Origin: Candidatus Latescibacterota bacterium
Lineage (GTDB): Bacteria; JAAXHH01
Assembly (NCBI GenBank): GCA_012270975.1
Contig: JAAXHH010000013.1
Location: forward strand, 37,240 to 101,239
Length of the DNA: 64,000 nucleotides
Direction of reading: 5' to 3'
Shown: in pieces, positions 44,891 to 54,329 of the stretch
Layout of the letters: each line of letters begins with the position of its first letter
Numbering within the stretch: the first letter of the stretch is position 1
Notes under the pieces: model-generated
Databases searched by the model: none
The model's input: only the letters and a program-made list of their open reading frames with translations
What the model was told of the DNA's origin: nothing
Position numbers and translations under genes: made by a program

Positions 44891-47164
44891 ATGCTTTCAC
44901 GGGGTGATGTCAACCGATCGCTTCGATCCTTTATCGTCGTGAGAGGACTCTGGGGGGCCTGGGGTCAGATGGTCGGCACAAATACCGCCGTCTTTGCGGG
45001 GTTCGTGCTGTCCCTCGGCGCGGACGCGTCGGACATCGCCTTCTACTCCGCGATCGCCTCGATCCTCGCGCCGGTGCAGATCATTTCCTCCCTCTTCAGC
45101 AAGTCCATCGAGAACAAGAAGCGCTGGGTCGTCTGGAACGGCGTGCTGGAAGCGTTGTTCCGGGGGCTCATGATTACGATCCCCTTCCTATTCGTCGAAT
45201 CGCTGCACCAGCGGATGCTGCTCATCTTCCTGGTCGCCGGGCTGACCGCGGGATACATCTACACGCCCTTCTACTCGAGTTGGGTCGCCGGCACCGTCCC
45301 GGAAAACATCCGCGCCCGATTCACGAGCCGGCAGACCATCGTCAACAGTCTCGTGGGCGCGGCGGTGGGCGTCATGACGGGCCGATTCGTGGACTGGTTT
45401 CCGGGTGACGAAAAGCTCATGGCCTTCGTGGTGGTCTTCATCGTGGGGACTCTCTGCGGCGCCGCCGGGCCGTTGTTTCTCAGGCGTACGCCCTACCCGT
45501 CCCGTGTCGACGAGACCGAGACCCGGAATCCCCTGCGCTACCTGCTGCAGCCTTTTCGCGATCAGAACTTCCGCCGGCTGGTCGTGTTCTACGCGTCCTG
45601 GCAGTTCGCCCTCGGACTCTCCGGCCCGCTCTTCAGCGTGTTCATGCTCGACCGGTTGGGGTTCGGCTATACCGCCATCTCCCTGCTGAGCGCGCTGGGT
45701 ACGCTCGCCACCATCGCGGGGTACCGCGCCTGGAGCGTGATCATCGACCGCTTCGGCAGCAAGCCGGTCCTCCAGATCCTCATCATCCCCGGTGCGCTGA
45801 ACGCCTTTCTGTGGGGGCTGTGCCAGCCCGGAAACCACGCCATGGTCGCCGCCGCCATGTTGCTCTCCGGCCTCATCATGGGGGGCATCAACCTGGGCGT
45901 CACGCCCCTGCAGTACGCGCTGCTTCCGAAGGAGAACCAGGACGAACGGGTCGCCTATATGGCCTCGTGGTCCACGTCGATCAACCTGCTCTACGCCATC
46001 GGACCGCTCCTGGGCGGGATCCTGGTGGCTTCGCTGGCAGGAGTCCGCTTCACCGTGGCCGGGTTCCTGATCCAGGACATCAATCTCCTGTTCTTCCTGA
46101 GCGGAATCATGCGATTCGTGCCGCTGTTCCTGCTCCGGCCGGTACGCGACGCCCGCTCCATCTCGTCCCAGCAGCTCCTTTCGAACATGTTCCGCGGCAA
46201 CCTGCTGAGCTACACCTTCAACTACATCGTGTTCAACGTGGCCACGGCCGAAGACCGGCGCGCGCGGGCGGCCTATCGATTGGGCCGGTCCCGGAATCCT
46301 ATGGCCATCGACCACCTCGTCCAGGCCCTGTCCGACGCCAGCTCCAAGGTACGCCGGCAGGCCGCGCGGGCGCTGGGTGAAACCGGATCGGAAGCGGCGG
46401 TCGACACCCTCATCAGGGAGCTCGAAAGTCCCTCCTCGGACATCCGCAGCGAAGCGGCCGAGGCCCTGGGCAGGCTGAAGCACGCCCGGGCGGTGGACGC
46501 CCTCCTGGAGGCCCTGGAAGACGAAGATCCCAGGGTGCGGATCAGCGCCATTTCCGGACTGGGACAGATGGAAGGCGACGACGTGCAGGAACTCTTGTTC
46601 TGGCACTTCTCGAACAACGCGGACCCGTTGACCTTCCCTACGCTCGTGGAAGCCCTGAGCCACCGCGAAGACTACCGCATCATCAAGCCGACCTTCGATC
46701 GGCTCGGATCCTTCACATCACCCGCGGTGAGGCTGCAGCTGCTCAACAATATCTGCCGGACGCTGGGCGCCGGAGACCGCTTCTACAAGCTGTTGTCCAT
46801 GGAGGAAAACGAACGCTACGGCGAACTGGAGCGCATCATCAAGCGGACCGTTTCCCGGTTTGCCGACTCGAAGGCCGTTCCCGAGGACACCCGCCGGAGC
46901 GTGGAAAGCCTCTTCGCGCTGTTCATCCAGGCCTATGAACGCAACGACGTGCCGGCCATGATGGAACAGGCCCGGTTGCTCGCGGCGCTCATCCGCGACA
47001 GCCACCCCGTCGTGGAACAGAGTCCCCTTGACACCCTGTCGGTGTATCTCATAATCATGACCATGAACCACTTCATCGAAAGTGATGCCCACCAGGACCT
47101 GCCCGGCGCGCAGGAGATCTTCCTGGCGGTGTGCATGCGGCGGATCGCCACGTTGGTGGACTGA
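44891..47164 (+). CDS. MFS transporter with C-terminal HEAT-repeat domain
   Basis: About 12 hydrophobic TM segments, then MAIDHLVQALSDASSKVRRQAARALGETGSEAAVDTLIRELESPSSDIRSEAAEALGRLKHARAVDALLEALEDEDPRVRISAISGLGQM. Confidence 0.9.
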   Translation: MLSRGDVNRSLRSFIVVRGLWGAWGQMVGTNTAVFAGFVLSLGADASDIAFYSAIASILAPVQIISSLFSKSIENKKRWVVWNGVLEALFRGLMITIPFLFVESLHQRMLLIFLVAGLTAGYIYTPFYSSWVAGTVPENIRARFTSRQTIVNSLVGAAVGVMTGRFVDWFPGDEKLMAFVVVFIVGTLCGAAGPLFLRRTPYPSRVDETETRNPLRYLLQPFRDQNFRRLVVFYASWQFALGLSGPLFSVFMLDRLGFGYTAISLLSALGTLATIAGYRAWSVIIDRFGSKPVLQILIIPGALNAFLWGLCQPGNHAMVAAAMLLSGLIMGGINLGVTPLQYALLPKENQDERVAYMASWSTSINLLYAIGPLLGGILVASLAGVRFTVAGFLIQDINLLFFLSGIMRFVPLFLLRPVRDARSISSQQLLSNMFRGNLLSYTFNYIVFNVATAEDRRARAAYRLGRSRNPMAIDHLVQALSDASSKVRRQAARALGETGSEAAVDTLIRELESPSSDIRSEAAEALGRLKHARAVDALLEALEDEDPRVRISAISGLGQMEGDDVQELLFWHFSNNADPLTFPTLVEALSHREDYRIIKPTFDRLGSFTSPAVRLQLLNNICRTLGAGDRFYKLLSMEENERYGELERIIKRTVSRFADSKAVPEDTRRSVESLFALFIQAYERNDVPAMMEQARLLAALIRDSHPVVEQSPLDTLSVYLIIMTMNHFIESDAHQDLPGAQEIFLAVCMRRIATLVD

Positions 47165-47165
47165 T

Positions 47166-48302
47166 ATGAGCAATAACGGTGAACAGTTCCACCTTGGCAT
47201 CGCCGGGGCGTGCGGCCGGGGCATGAGCTTCCGCGCCGCCTGCGACGCCCTCCCGCGGGTCCGCGTCCACGCCGTGTGCGACATCGACGCCGGCGCGCTG
47301 CCCGCCACCGCGGAGTTGCTGGGCGCCTCGGAGCAGTACACCGACTACGATGAAATGCTCGAACGGTCCGACCTGGACGGGGTGATCATCGCCACGCCCA
47401 TGCCGCTGCACGCGCCGCAGGCCATCGTCGCGCTGGACCGGGGGCTGCACGTCTTCAGCGAGGTCCCGGCGGCGGTTTCGGTGGAGGAATGCCGGGGAAT
47501 CGTCCGGGCGGCAAGGGTCTCCGGACGCGTGTACATGATGGGCGAAAACTACACCTACATCCGGGAGAACGTACTGGTGAAGGCGCTCGTGAAGGCGGGG
47601 CATTTCGGCACGCCCTATTACGCCGAGGGGGAGTACCTCCACGAGCTCAAGGGATACGACGAGCATCGCCTGGCGGCCCGGGGACTGCCGCCCGAACAGG
47701 TCTGGCGCCGCCACTGGCAGTCCGGTATCGACGGCATCACCTACGGGACCCACAGCCTCGGACCCATCCTCCAGTGGTTCGACGACCGCGTGGCGTACGT
47801 GACCTGCCACGGCAGCGGCCACCACTACCTGGACGCGGAGGGCAAGCCCTACGCCCAGGACACGAGCGTCATGCTCTGCAAGATGGCGGGCGGCGGCCTG
47901 GCCAAAATCCGCATGGACCTCACCTCCGACCGGCCCCACGCCCTGACCAATTACCAGCTCCAGGGAACCGACGGCTGCTACGAATCGGCCCGCGGCCGGG
48001 GACAGCCGTACCGCGTCTGGCTCAAGTCCCGCTGCGCGGACGACAACACGTGGATGGACCTTCACGAACTGGAGGAAGAGTTCCTGCCGGAATGGATGCG
48101 GGCGGCGGCCGCGAAAGGCGCCGGGCACGGCGGGAGCGACTACCACGAACTGGTCGAATTCATCGAAGCCGCGGAAGGCCGGCGCACGCCGTCCATCGGC
48201 TTGCACGAGGCCATGGACATGACCCTGCCCGGTCTCGTCAGCCAGCAGTCCATCGCCGAGAACGGCCGTTCGCTGCCCGTCCCGGATTCGAGGGAGTGGT
48301 AG
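47166..48302 (+). CDS. Gfo/Idh/MocA family oxidoreductase
   Basis: HLGIAGACGRGMSFRAACDALPRVRVHAVCDID...DGVIIATPMPLHAPQAIVALDRGLHVFSEVPAAVSVEECRGIV. Confidence 0.92.
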   Translation: MSNNGEQFHLGIAGACGRGMSFRAACDALPRVRVHAVCDIDAGALPATAELLGASEQYTDYDEMLERSDLDGVIIATPMPLHAPQAIVALDRGLHVFSEVPAAVSVEECRGIVRAARVSGRVYMMGENYTYIRENVLVKALVKAGHFGTPYYAEGEYLHELKGYDEHRLAARGLPPEQVWRRHWQSGIDGITYGTHSLGPILQWFDDRVAYVTCHGSGHHYLDAEGKPYAQDTSVMLCKMAGGGLAKIRMDLTSDRPHALTNYQLQGTDGCYESARGRGQPYRVWLKSRCADDNTWMDLHELEEEFLPEWMRAAAAKGAGHGGSDYHELVEFIEAAEGRRTPSIGLHEAMDMTLPGLVSQQSIAENGRSLPVPDSREW

Positions 48303-48440
48303 GGGGATCCTTAAGGGCGCTGGTCGCCGGCTGGCGGCCGCGGCGAAGTTCAGATTAGGCTATACTCTACCGTCCCGTCGGCTATACATTGACGATACAC
48401 TAACCGGCTCAAATCTATCGAATAATCTGGAGTACGCCTC

Positions 48441-49529
48441 ATGGCCCGTCCCGGCAGTCCGATCGAAGACATCGACACCCCGGCCCTGGTGATCGACCTG
48501 GACCTGATGGAAGGCAACATCGCCCGCATGGCGGCGTTCTTCGCCGACAAGGACGCCTACTTGCGGCCCCACACCAAGACGCACAAGACCCCGGTCCTGG
48601 CCCACCGGCAGATCGAGGCCGGCGCCCGGGGCGTCACCTGCGCCAAGCTGGGTGAAGCCGAGGTCATGGCGGCGGCGGGCATTCGCGACATCCTCGTGGC
48701 CAACCAGGTCGTCGGGCGGGTCAAGATCGACCGCCTCGTCGCCCTCGCGCGCCATTCGGACGTCATCGTAGCCTCGGACCACGAAGAAAACGTCCGGGAG
48801 ATCTCCGACGCGGCGGTGGCCGCCGGCACCCGGGTGAACATGATCATCGAAGTCGACGTGGGCATGGAGCGCTGCGGCGTGCCGCCCGGCGAACCCGCCT
48901 GGCAACTCGCCCAGGCCATCGACCGGCATCCCGGCGTCGTCTTCCGCGGGGTGATGGGCTACGAGGGCCACATCATCGGCAACCCGAACGACGAGGAACG
49001 GTACGCCGGCTGCCGGACGTCCATGACCATGCTGACCCAGACGGCCGACTACATCCGCGAGCGGGGCCTGCCTGTGGACCTGGTCAGCGGCGGCGGCACG
49101 GGGACGTACAAGGTCACCGGGACGTTTCCGGGCGTGAACGAAGTGCAGGCGGGGTCCTACATCCTGATGGACGGCACCTACCAGAAACGCATCCCCGAGT
49201 TCGACTGCGCGCTCACCATCTACGCCACCATCGTCAGCCGGCCCGGCGGCGAACTCGCCGTCGCCGACGCGGGCCTGAAGACCATGACGAACGACATGGG
49301 CTTGCAGACCGTGCGCGGCGTGAAAGGCGCGTCCATCCTGCGCCAGTCCGAGGAACACGTCAAGATCGAGCTGCCCGGCCCGTCCTGCGCGCTCAGGCCG
49401 GGCGACAAGTTTCACATCGTCCCGAGCCACTGCTGCACGACCATCAACCTCCACGACCGGTTCTACGGCGTGCGCGCCGGCACCGTCGAATCCGTCTGGG
49501 ACATCGCGGCGCGCGGGAAGCTACAATAG
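48441..49529 (+). CDS. D-threonine aldolase/D-serine dehydratase-like PLP enzyme (DSD1 family)
   Basis: IDTPALVIDLDLMEGNIARMAAFF...LRPHTKTHKTPVLAHRQIEAGARGVTCAKLGEAEVMAAAGI...VSGGGTGTY...HIVPSHCCTTINLHD. Confidence 0.94.
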   Translation: MARPGSPIEDIDTPALVIDLDLMEGNIARMAAFFADKDAYLRPHTKTHKTPVLAHRQIEAGARGVTCAKLGEAEVMAAAGIRDILVANQVVGRVKIDRLVALARHSDVIVASDHEENVREISDAAVAAGTRVNMIIEVDVGMERCGVPPGEPAWQLAQAIDRHPGVVFRGVMGYEGHIIGNPNDEERYAGCRTSMTMLTQTADYIRERGLPVDLVSGGGTGTYKVTGTFPGVNEVQAGSYILMDGTYQKRIPEFDCALTIYATIVSRPGGELAVADAGLKTMTNDMGLQTVRGVKGASILRQSEEHVKIELPGPSCALRPGDKFHIVPSHCCTTINLHDRFYGVRAGTVESVWDIAARGKLQ

Positions 49530-49537
49530 GAGCACCC

Positions 49538-50638
49538 ATGGATCCCCGATACCTCGTAACCAACGTCGATGAGATTCCCAGTCCGTCCATGCTGGTCTAC
49601 CGCGAGCGGCTCAAGGAGAACATCGACCGGACCCTGGAGATCGCGGGCGGCCCCGAACGCCTGCGTCCCCACATAAAGACCCACAAGATGCGCGCCGTCA
49701 TCGAGATGCAGCGCGCGGCCGGGATCGACAAGTTCAAGTGCGCCACGATATACGAAGCGCGGATGCTGGCGGAGATGGGCGTGGAAGACGTCTTCATCGC
49801 CTACCAGTTGATCGGACCCAACATCGGGCGGCTGGTCGACCTCGCCGGCCGCTTTCCCGTGACGACCTTCCGCAGCATGGTGGACGACCGGGGCGCCGCC
49901 GAGGCACTGTCTGCGGCTGCCACCGAAGCCGGCGTGACCATCGACGTGCTGCTGGACTTCGACGTGGGGCAGCACCGCACCGGGATCGCGGCCGGTCCGG
50001 AAGCGCTCGAACTCTACGCGATGCTCGACCACCTGCCCGGTATTACGCCCGGCGGCTTGCACGGCTACGACGGCCATAACCACCAGGAAGACCTCGACGA
50101 ACGCAGGCGGGCCTGCGGTACCGCGCTGGACCAGGTGCGGGCTTTCCAGGCCCAACTGGAGTCCCGGGACCTGCCCGTGCCGCGGCGCGTCATGGGCGGT
50201 TCCATATCCTTTCCGTGCTATGCTCCAGCGGGAGACGTGGAGCCCTCGCCCGGCACCTCGGTATTTTGGGACTGGGGATACAGCAGCCGCTTCCCCGACC
50301 TGCCCTTCGAAGCCGCGGCCCTGCTCCTGAGCCGCATCATCAGCATCCCTGCCGCTACGCGGGTGACCCTCGACCTCGGCAACAAGGCCATCGCCTCGGA
50401 CCCGGCCGGTCAGCGCGGCATCCCCTGGAACCTTCCCGGTGCCGAACCCGGACTCCACAACGAGGAACACTGGATCATGGATTGCCCCGACACGGCCGGC
50501 CTGGCGGTAGGCGATCCCATCTACGTCTTCCCAACCCACGTGTGTCCCTGCACCGCGCTGCATCGCCAGGTGTACGTGATCGACGGCGACGGCCGCTACC
50601 GCGAGCAGTGGACGGTCGACGCGCGCGACCGGGAATAG
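49538..50638 (+). CDS. D-threonine aldolase-like PLP enzyme (DSD1 family), second copy
   Basis: IPSPSMLVYRERLKENIDRTLEIAGGPERLRPHIKTHKMRAVIEMQRAAGIDKFKCATIYEARMLAEMGVEDVFIAYQLIG...FPTHVCPCTALHRQVYVID. Confidence 0.9.
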   Translation: MDPRYLVTNVDEIPSPSMLVYRERLKENIDRTLEIAGGPERLRPHIKTHKMRAVIEMQRAAGIDKFKCATIYEARMLAEMGVEDVFIAYQLIGPNIGRLVDLAGRFPVTTFRSMVDDRGAAEALSAAATEAGVTIDVLLDFDVGQHRTGIAAGPEALELYAMLDHLPGITPGGLHGYDGHNHQEDLDERRRACGTALDQVRAFQAQLESRDLPVPRRVMGGSISFPCYAPAGDVEPSPGTSVFWDWGYSSRFPDLPFEAAALLLSRIISIPAATRVTLDLGNKAIASDPAGQRGIPWNLPGAEPGLHNEEHWIMDCPDTAGLAVGDPIYVFPTHVCPCTALHRQVYVIDGDGRYREQWTVDARDRE

Positions 50639-50740
50639 CGTTCAGGATCGCATGCTTCCGGCCCGTCGCCGCCCGCGAAACCTCCTCCGAAGTCCCCTCG
50701 CAGTTATGTGACAAACGTGTTACGATTTTTTACTTTCCTA

Positions 50741-50769
50741 TTGACGAAGTGACGTAAATACATTATCTT
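50741..50769 (+). promoter_or_regulatory. Sigma70-like promoter TTGACG-N17-TATCTT for enoyl-CoA hydratase gene
   Basis: Direct reading, ATG at 50865. Confidence 0.5.
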
Positions 50770-50864
50770 AAACTGTTCGCGCTTTTCGCGAAAACCGGGC
50801 CGCTTTCCATGGGAATCGTCCCGGTTGTATGGGTTGTTTTCGGGCACGTCGACAAGGCGCTTGC

Positions 50865-51644
50865 ATGTCGTTTGAGCAGATCCTCATCGAGCAGGACGGC
50901 GGGGTGGTCACGATCACGATCGACCATCCTCCCCTGAACGTGCTCAGCGCCCAGGTCGGACGAGAGCTCGGTGAAGCGCTCGACCAGATTGACGACGACC
51001 CGGCTGCTTCCGTGGTGATTCTCACGGGGAGCGGCGACCGGGCCTTTGCCGCCGGGGCCGACATCCGCGAACTGCAGCGGCTGTCGGGTTCGGACGCCGA
51101 GGAAATGACCCATCGCTGGCATCGTCTCTTCCGGCGGATCGAAGGATTCAGGCTGCCGGTCATAGCCGCCGTGAACGGGGTGGCGCTCGGAGGCGGATGC
51201 GAACTGGCCATGGCGTGCGACCTGCGTTACGCCTCGGAGAAAGCCCGGTTCGGCCAGCCGGAAATCAACCTTGGCCTGGTCCCGGGATGGGGCGGCACGC
51301 AGCGGTTGCCGCGGCTCATCGGCCGGGGACGGGCCCTCGAGTTGATGATGACGGGCGATATGTTCGATGCCGCGGAGGCCGAGCGCCTCGGGCTCGTCAA
51401 TCGTGTCACGGCGCCGGAAGCACTGATGGAGACGGTCGGGGAACTGGCCGGGCGCATGGCCGCCAAGGGCGGCGTAGCCCTCGCTTCCATCAAGACCTGC
51501 GTCAACGAAGGGCTGGACCAGGCGCTGGACGAAGCCCTGGCACTGGAGGCCCGTGAATTTGGAGCGGTGAGCTCCACAGAGGACAAGGCGGAAGGCATCG
51601 CGGCGTTTCTAGAGAAACGTCCCGCGGCATTCCGGGGTCGCTGA
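50865..51644 (+). CDS. Enoyl-CoA hydratase/isomerase family protein
   Basis: VVTITIDHPPLNVLSAQVGRELGEALDQI...VVILTGSGDRAFAAGADIRELQ...IAAVNGVALGGGCELAMACDLRYASEKARFGQPEINLGLVPGWGGTQRLPRLIGRGRALELMMTGDMFDAAEAERLGLVNRV. Confidence 0.96.
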   Translation: MSFEQILIEQDGGVVTITIDHPPLNVLSAQVGRELGEALDQIDDDPAASVVILTGSGDRAFAAGADIRELQRLSGSDAEEMTHRWHRLFRRIEGFRLPVIAAVNGVALGGGCELAMACDLRYASEKARFGQPEINLGLVPGWGGTQRLPRLIGRGRALELMMTGDMFDAAEAERLGLVNRVTAPEALMETVGELAGRMAAKGGVALASIKTCVNEGLDQALDEALALEAREFGAVSSTEDKAEGIAAFLEKRPAAFRGR

Positions 51645-51691
51645 GTCGAGGCGTGCGCACTCAATAAGCGACCTGGATTTCATCGGTAACC

Positions 51692-52042
51692 ATGGGCACG
51701 CGGCAGGAAGAGAGCGATCGTATGCAGCAGCTGGGACCCACTGAGGGCGAATACATTCAGGTGACAGGCGAATTCGAAAAGCGTGAAGCCATCGAGTTCT
51801 GTGTTCAGGATCTGAACAGCAAGAACATGGAATTCGGCGTCTGCGAGCAGGACGGCAAGTTCTTCGTGGCCCGGGTCATCGTACCGGACGAAGAGATCGA
51901 TACCCGCTCCAAGATCGTCACAGTGCGCAGCGACCGGGTGGACATACACGGGAATCCGCGCGGGATCATCCGCAAGGGTGTCTACAACTTCGTGGAATGG
52001 TACGCGGACGGAGAAGTCACCGCCCAGGAAGCCGCCGTCTGA
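51692..52042 (+). CDS. Small conserved hypothetical protein
   Basis: ORF of 116 aa with good spacing to neighbours; family not recognised. Confidence 0.55.
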   Translation: MGTRQEESDRMQQLGPTEGEYIQVTGEFEKREAIEFCVQDLNSKNMEFGVCEQDGKFFVARVIVPDEEIDTRSKIVTVRSDRVDIHGNPRGIIRKGVYNFVEWYADGEVTAQEAAV

Positions 52043-52216
52043 ATCACGGGCCGGCCTGACCCGACCCGGCGAGACCCGCTCACTTGTAAAGGGCGGCCCC
52101 GGCGTGTCAGCATCCGTACAAAGACCTACCCGGCCCGGAAGTGCCTGGACAGGCCTCTGCCTGGCCGGGTCGCACGCATACAAAATGCCGGACTGAGTGC
52201 ATCCCACTCGAAGAAA

Positions 52217-52252
52217 CCATGGAAGCTTTCGGCCAGCCTTCCATGGTTTTTT
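52217..52252 (+). terminator. Rho-independent terminator CCATGGAAG-N12-CTTCCATGG-TTTTTT
   Basis: Direct reading: perfect 9-bp stem and U6 tract, 114 nt upstream of ABC-F start. Confidence 0.85.
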
Positions 52253-52366
52253 AGTAATATCCGCATACATTCCGCAAACGCGACTTTCGCCGAAACGGTT
52301 TCCTCGAACACGACTTCTGTGGACGCGATGACCGCAAACGCGACGACCGCGAACACGAATTGACCC

Positions 52367-54316
52367 ATGCCGCTCGTATCCTTCCATAAAGTAGCGAAAT
52401 ACTACGGTGCGCAGTGTGTCCTGCAGGGCATCAGCTGGGGCATCGACCCCGGCCAGCACGTGGGCCTGATCGGTTCCAACGGGACCGGCAAGACGACCAT
52501 GCTGCAGCTCATCACCGGCGACCTGTCGCCGGACGAGGGCGAGATCTCCCGTCGGCGGGACCTCCGGACCGGCTACCTGACCCAGGACGCGCACCTGACC
52601 GCCGCCAACTCGGTTCTGGACGAGGCGCTGAGCAGCTTCGAACGAATTCACGAACTGGAAAGGCAGCTGCGCGCGGCCGAAGCGGCGCTGGAAAAGGCGA
52701 AGGGCGACGCGGAAGAGACCGAGCGTCGGCTCGGGCTGTACGGCCGGCTGACGGAAGAATTCGAGCGGGCGGGCGGTTACACCTACCAGCACCGCGCAAA
52801 GACCGTGCTCCACGGCCTGGGTTTCAAGGAGGAGGACCTGCCCCTGCCGGTCAACGTGCTGAGCGGGGGACAGAAAACGCGCCTGCGCCTGGGCAAGCTG
52901 CTGCTGGGCGATATGGACCTGCTGCTCCTGGACGAGCCGGAAAGCCACCTGGACGTGGCCGCGACGGAGTGGTTGGAGGAATACATCACCGACCATCCGG
53001 CGGCCATCCTGCTCGTTTCCCACGACCGCTACTTCCTCGACCGGACCGTGAACCGGATCGCCGAGCTGGAAGACCTGGGTCTGCAGAACTTCCCGGGCAA
53101 CTACACCCGGGCCATGGAGGTCAAGGCCGAACGACTCAAGGCGCGGCAGCGCGCGTACGACCAGCAGCAGGCCTTCATCAAGGAGCGGGAGGAGTTCATC
53201 CGACGGACCATCGAGGGTGTCAAGACCAAGCAGGCCCAGGGAAGGAGAAGTCACCTGGCGCGCCTGAAGCGCCTCGAGAAGCCGCGGACGAAGCACCGGT
53301 CGGCCTCCCTCAACTTCGGGACGATGAAGCGCAGCGGCCGGGATGTACTCGCGCTCGATGACCTGTCCAAGAGCTACGGCACGCGGACGCTGTTCTCGGA
53401 GCTGCACTTCACCCAGCACCTGGGCGACCGCGTGGGCCTGATCGGGTACAACGGCGCGGGCAAGACCACGCTGCTTCGCATGATCGTGGGCCAGGAGACG
53501 CCTTCGTCCGGGAGCATCCGCCTGGGTACGGGCGTGGACATCGGCTACTACGACCAGGAACGGGCCAGCCTGACAGGCGAGCGGTCCGTGCTGAACGAAC
53601 TCTGGTCGGTCAGGCCGGCCATGAACGAGGGAACCGTCCGCAACCTCCTCGGCCGGTTCCTCTTCCGCGGAGACGACGTCTTCAAGCAGGTGAACCTGCT
53701 GAGCGGCGGGGAGCAGGGGCGCCTGGCGCTGGCCAAGCTGATCCTGGAGGAGCCGAACTTCCTGGTCCTCGACGAACCGACCAACCACCTCGACATCCTC
53801 TCCAGGCAAGCCCTCGAGCAGGCCCTGGCCGACTACCCCGGCACGCTCATGGTGGCGTCCCACGACCGGTATTTCCTCGACCAGATGGTCAGCGCGCTGC
53901 TGATCTTCGAGCAGGACGGCGTCCGCCACTGGGAAGGCACCTATTCGGAATACCGGGCTTTCAAGGAGGAGCAGCGACTCGAAGCCGCGCGGGCAAAGGA
54001 GAAGAAGCCGCGCCGCAAGACCGAGTCGGCCGCCGGGACGAATGCCGGGACGACGGGCGGGACGGCTGCCGGGACGGCCTACGATCCCCGGAAGAAGGAA
54101 CGCAAGGAGCAGCGGATGATGGCCGAGGCGCTGGAAGAGGCCATCCGGAAGAAGGAGGCGGAGATCGAACGACTCGAGGGCGACCTCGGCGAGGAAGGGA
54201 CCTTCTCCGACCGGGAGCAGGTCGAACGGGTCGGCAGCGCCTACGCACGCGCCCGGCAGGAACTGGAGGACCTCTACCTGGAGTGGGAGGTCGTCGCCAT
54301 GGAACTGGAAGACTAG
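52367..54316 (+). CDS. ABC-F family ATP-binding cassette protein (two ABC domains, no TM)
   Basis: GSNGTGKTTMLQLITG, LSGGQKTRLRLGKLLL, DEPESHLDV; GYNGAGKTTLLRMIVG, LSGGEQGRLALAKLIL, DEPTNHLDI; inter-domain linker. Confidence 0.94.
   Translation: MPLVSFHKVAKYYGAQCVLQGISWGIDPGQHVGLIGSNGTGKTTMLQLITGDLSPDEGEISRRRDLRTGYLTQDAHLTAANSVLDEALSSFERIHELERQLRAAEAALEKAKGDAEETERRLGLYGRLTEEFERAGGYTYQHRAKTVLHGLGFKEEDLPLPVNVLSGGQKTRLRLGKLLLGDMDLLLLDEPESHLDVAATEWLEEYITDHPAAILLVSHDRYFLDRTVNRIAELEDLGLQNFPGNYTRAMEVKAERLKARQRAYDQQQAFIKEREEFIRRTIEGVKTKQAQGRRSHLARLKRLEKPRTKHRSASLNFGTMKRSGRDVLALDDLSKSYGTRTLFSELHFTQHLGDRVGLIGYNGAGKTTLLRMIVGQETPSSGSIRLGTGVDIGYYDQERASLTGERSVLNELWSVRPAMNEGTVRNLLGRFLFRGDDVFKQVNLLSGGEQGRLALAKLILEEPNFLVLDEPTNHLDILSRQALEQALADYPGTLMVASHDRYFLDQMVSALLIFEQDGVRHWEGTYSEYRAFKEEQRLEAARAKEKKPRRKTESAAGTNAGTTGGTAAGTAYDPRKKERKEQRMMAEALEEAIRKKEAEIERLEGDLGEEGTFSDREQVERVGSAYARARQELEDLYLEWEVVAMELED
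54032..54079 (+). repeat. Four 12-bp degenerate repeats (gccgggacgaat) coding AGT-rich linker in ABC-F
   Basis: Direct reading; encodes AGTNAGTTGGTAAGTA. Confidence 0.8.
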
Positions 54317-54329
54317 GATCGGAGGAAAC

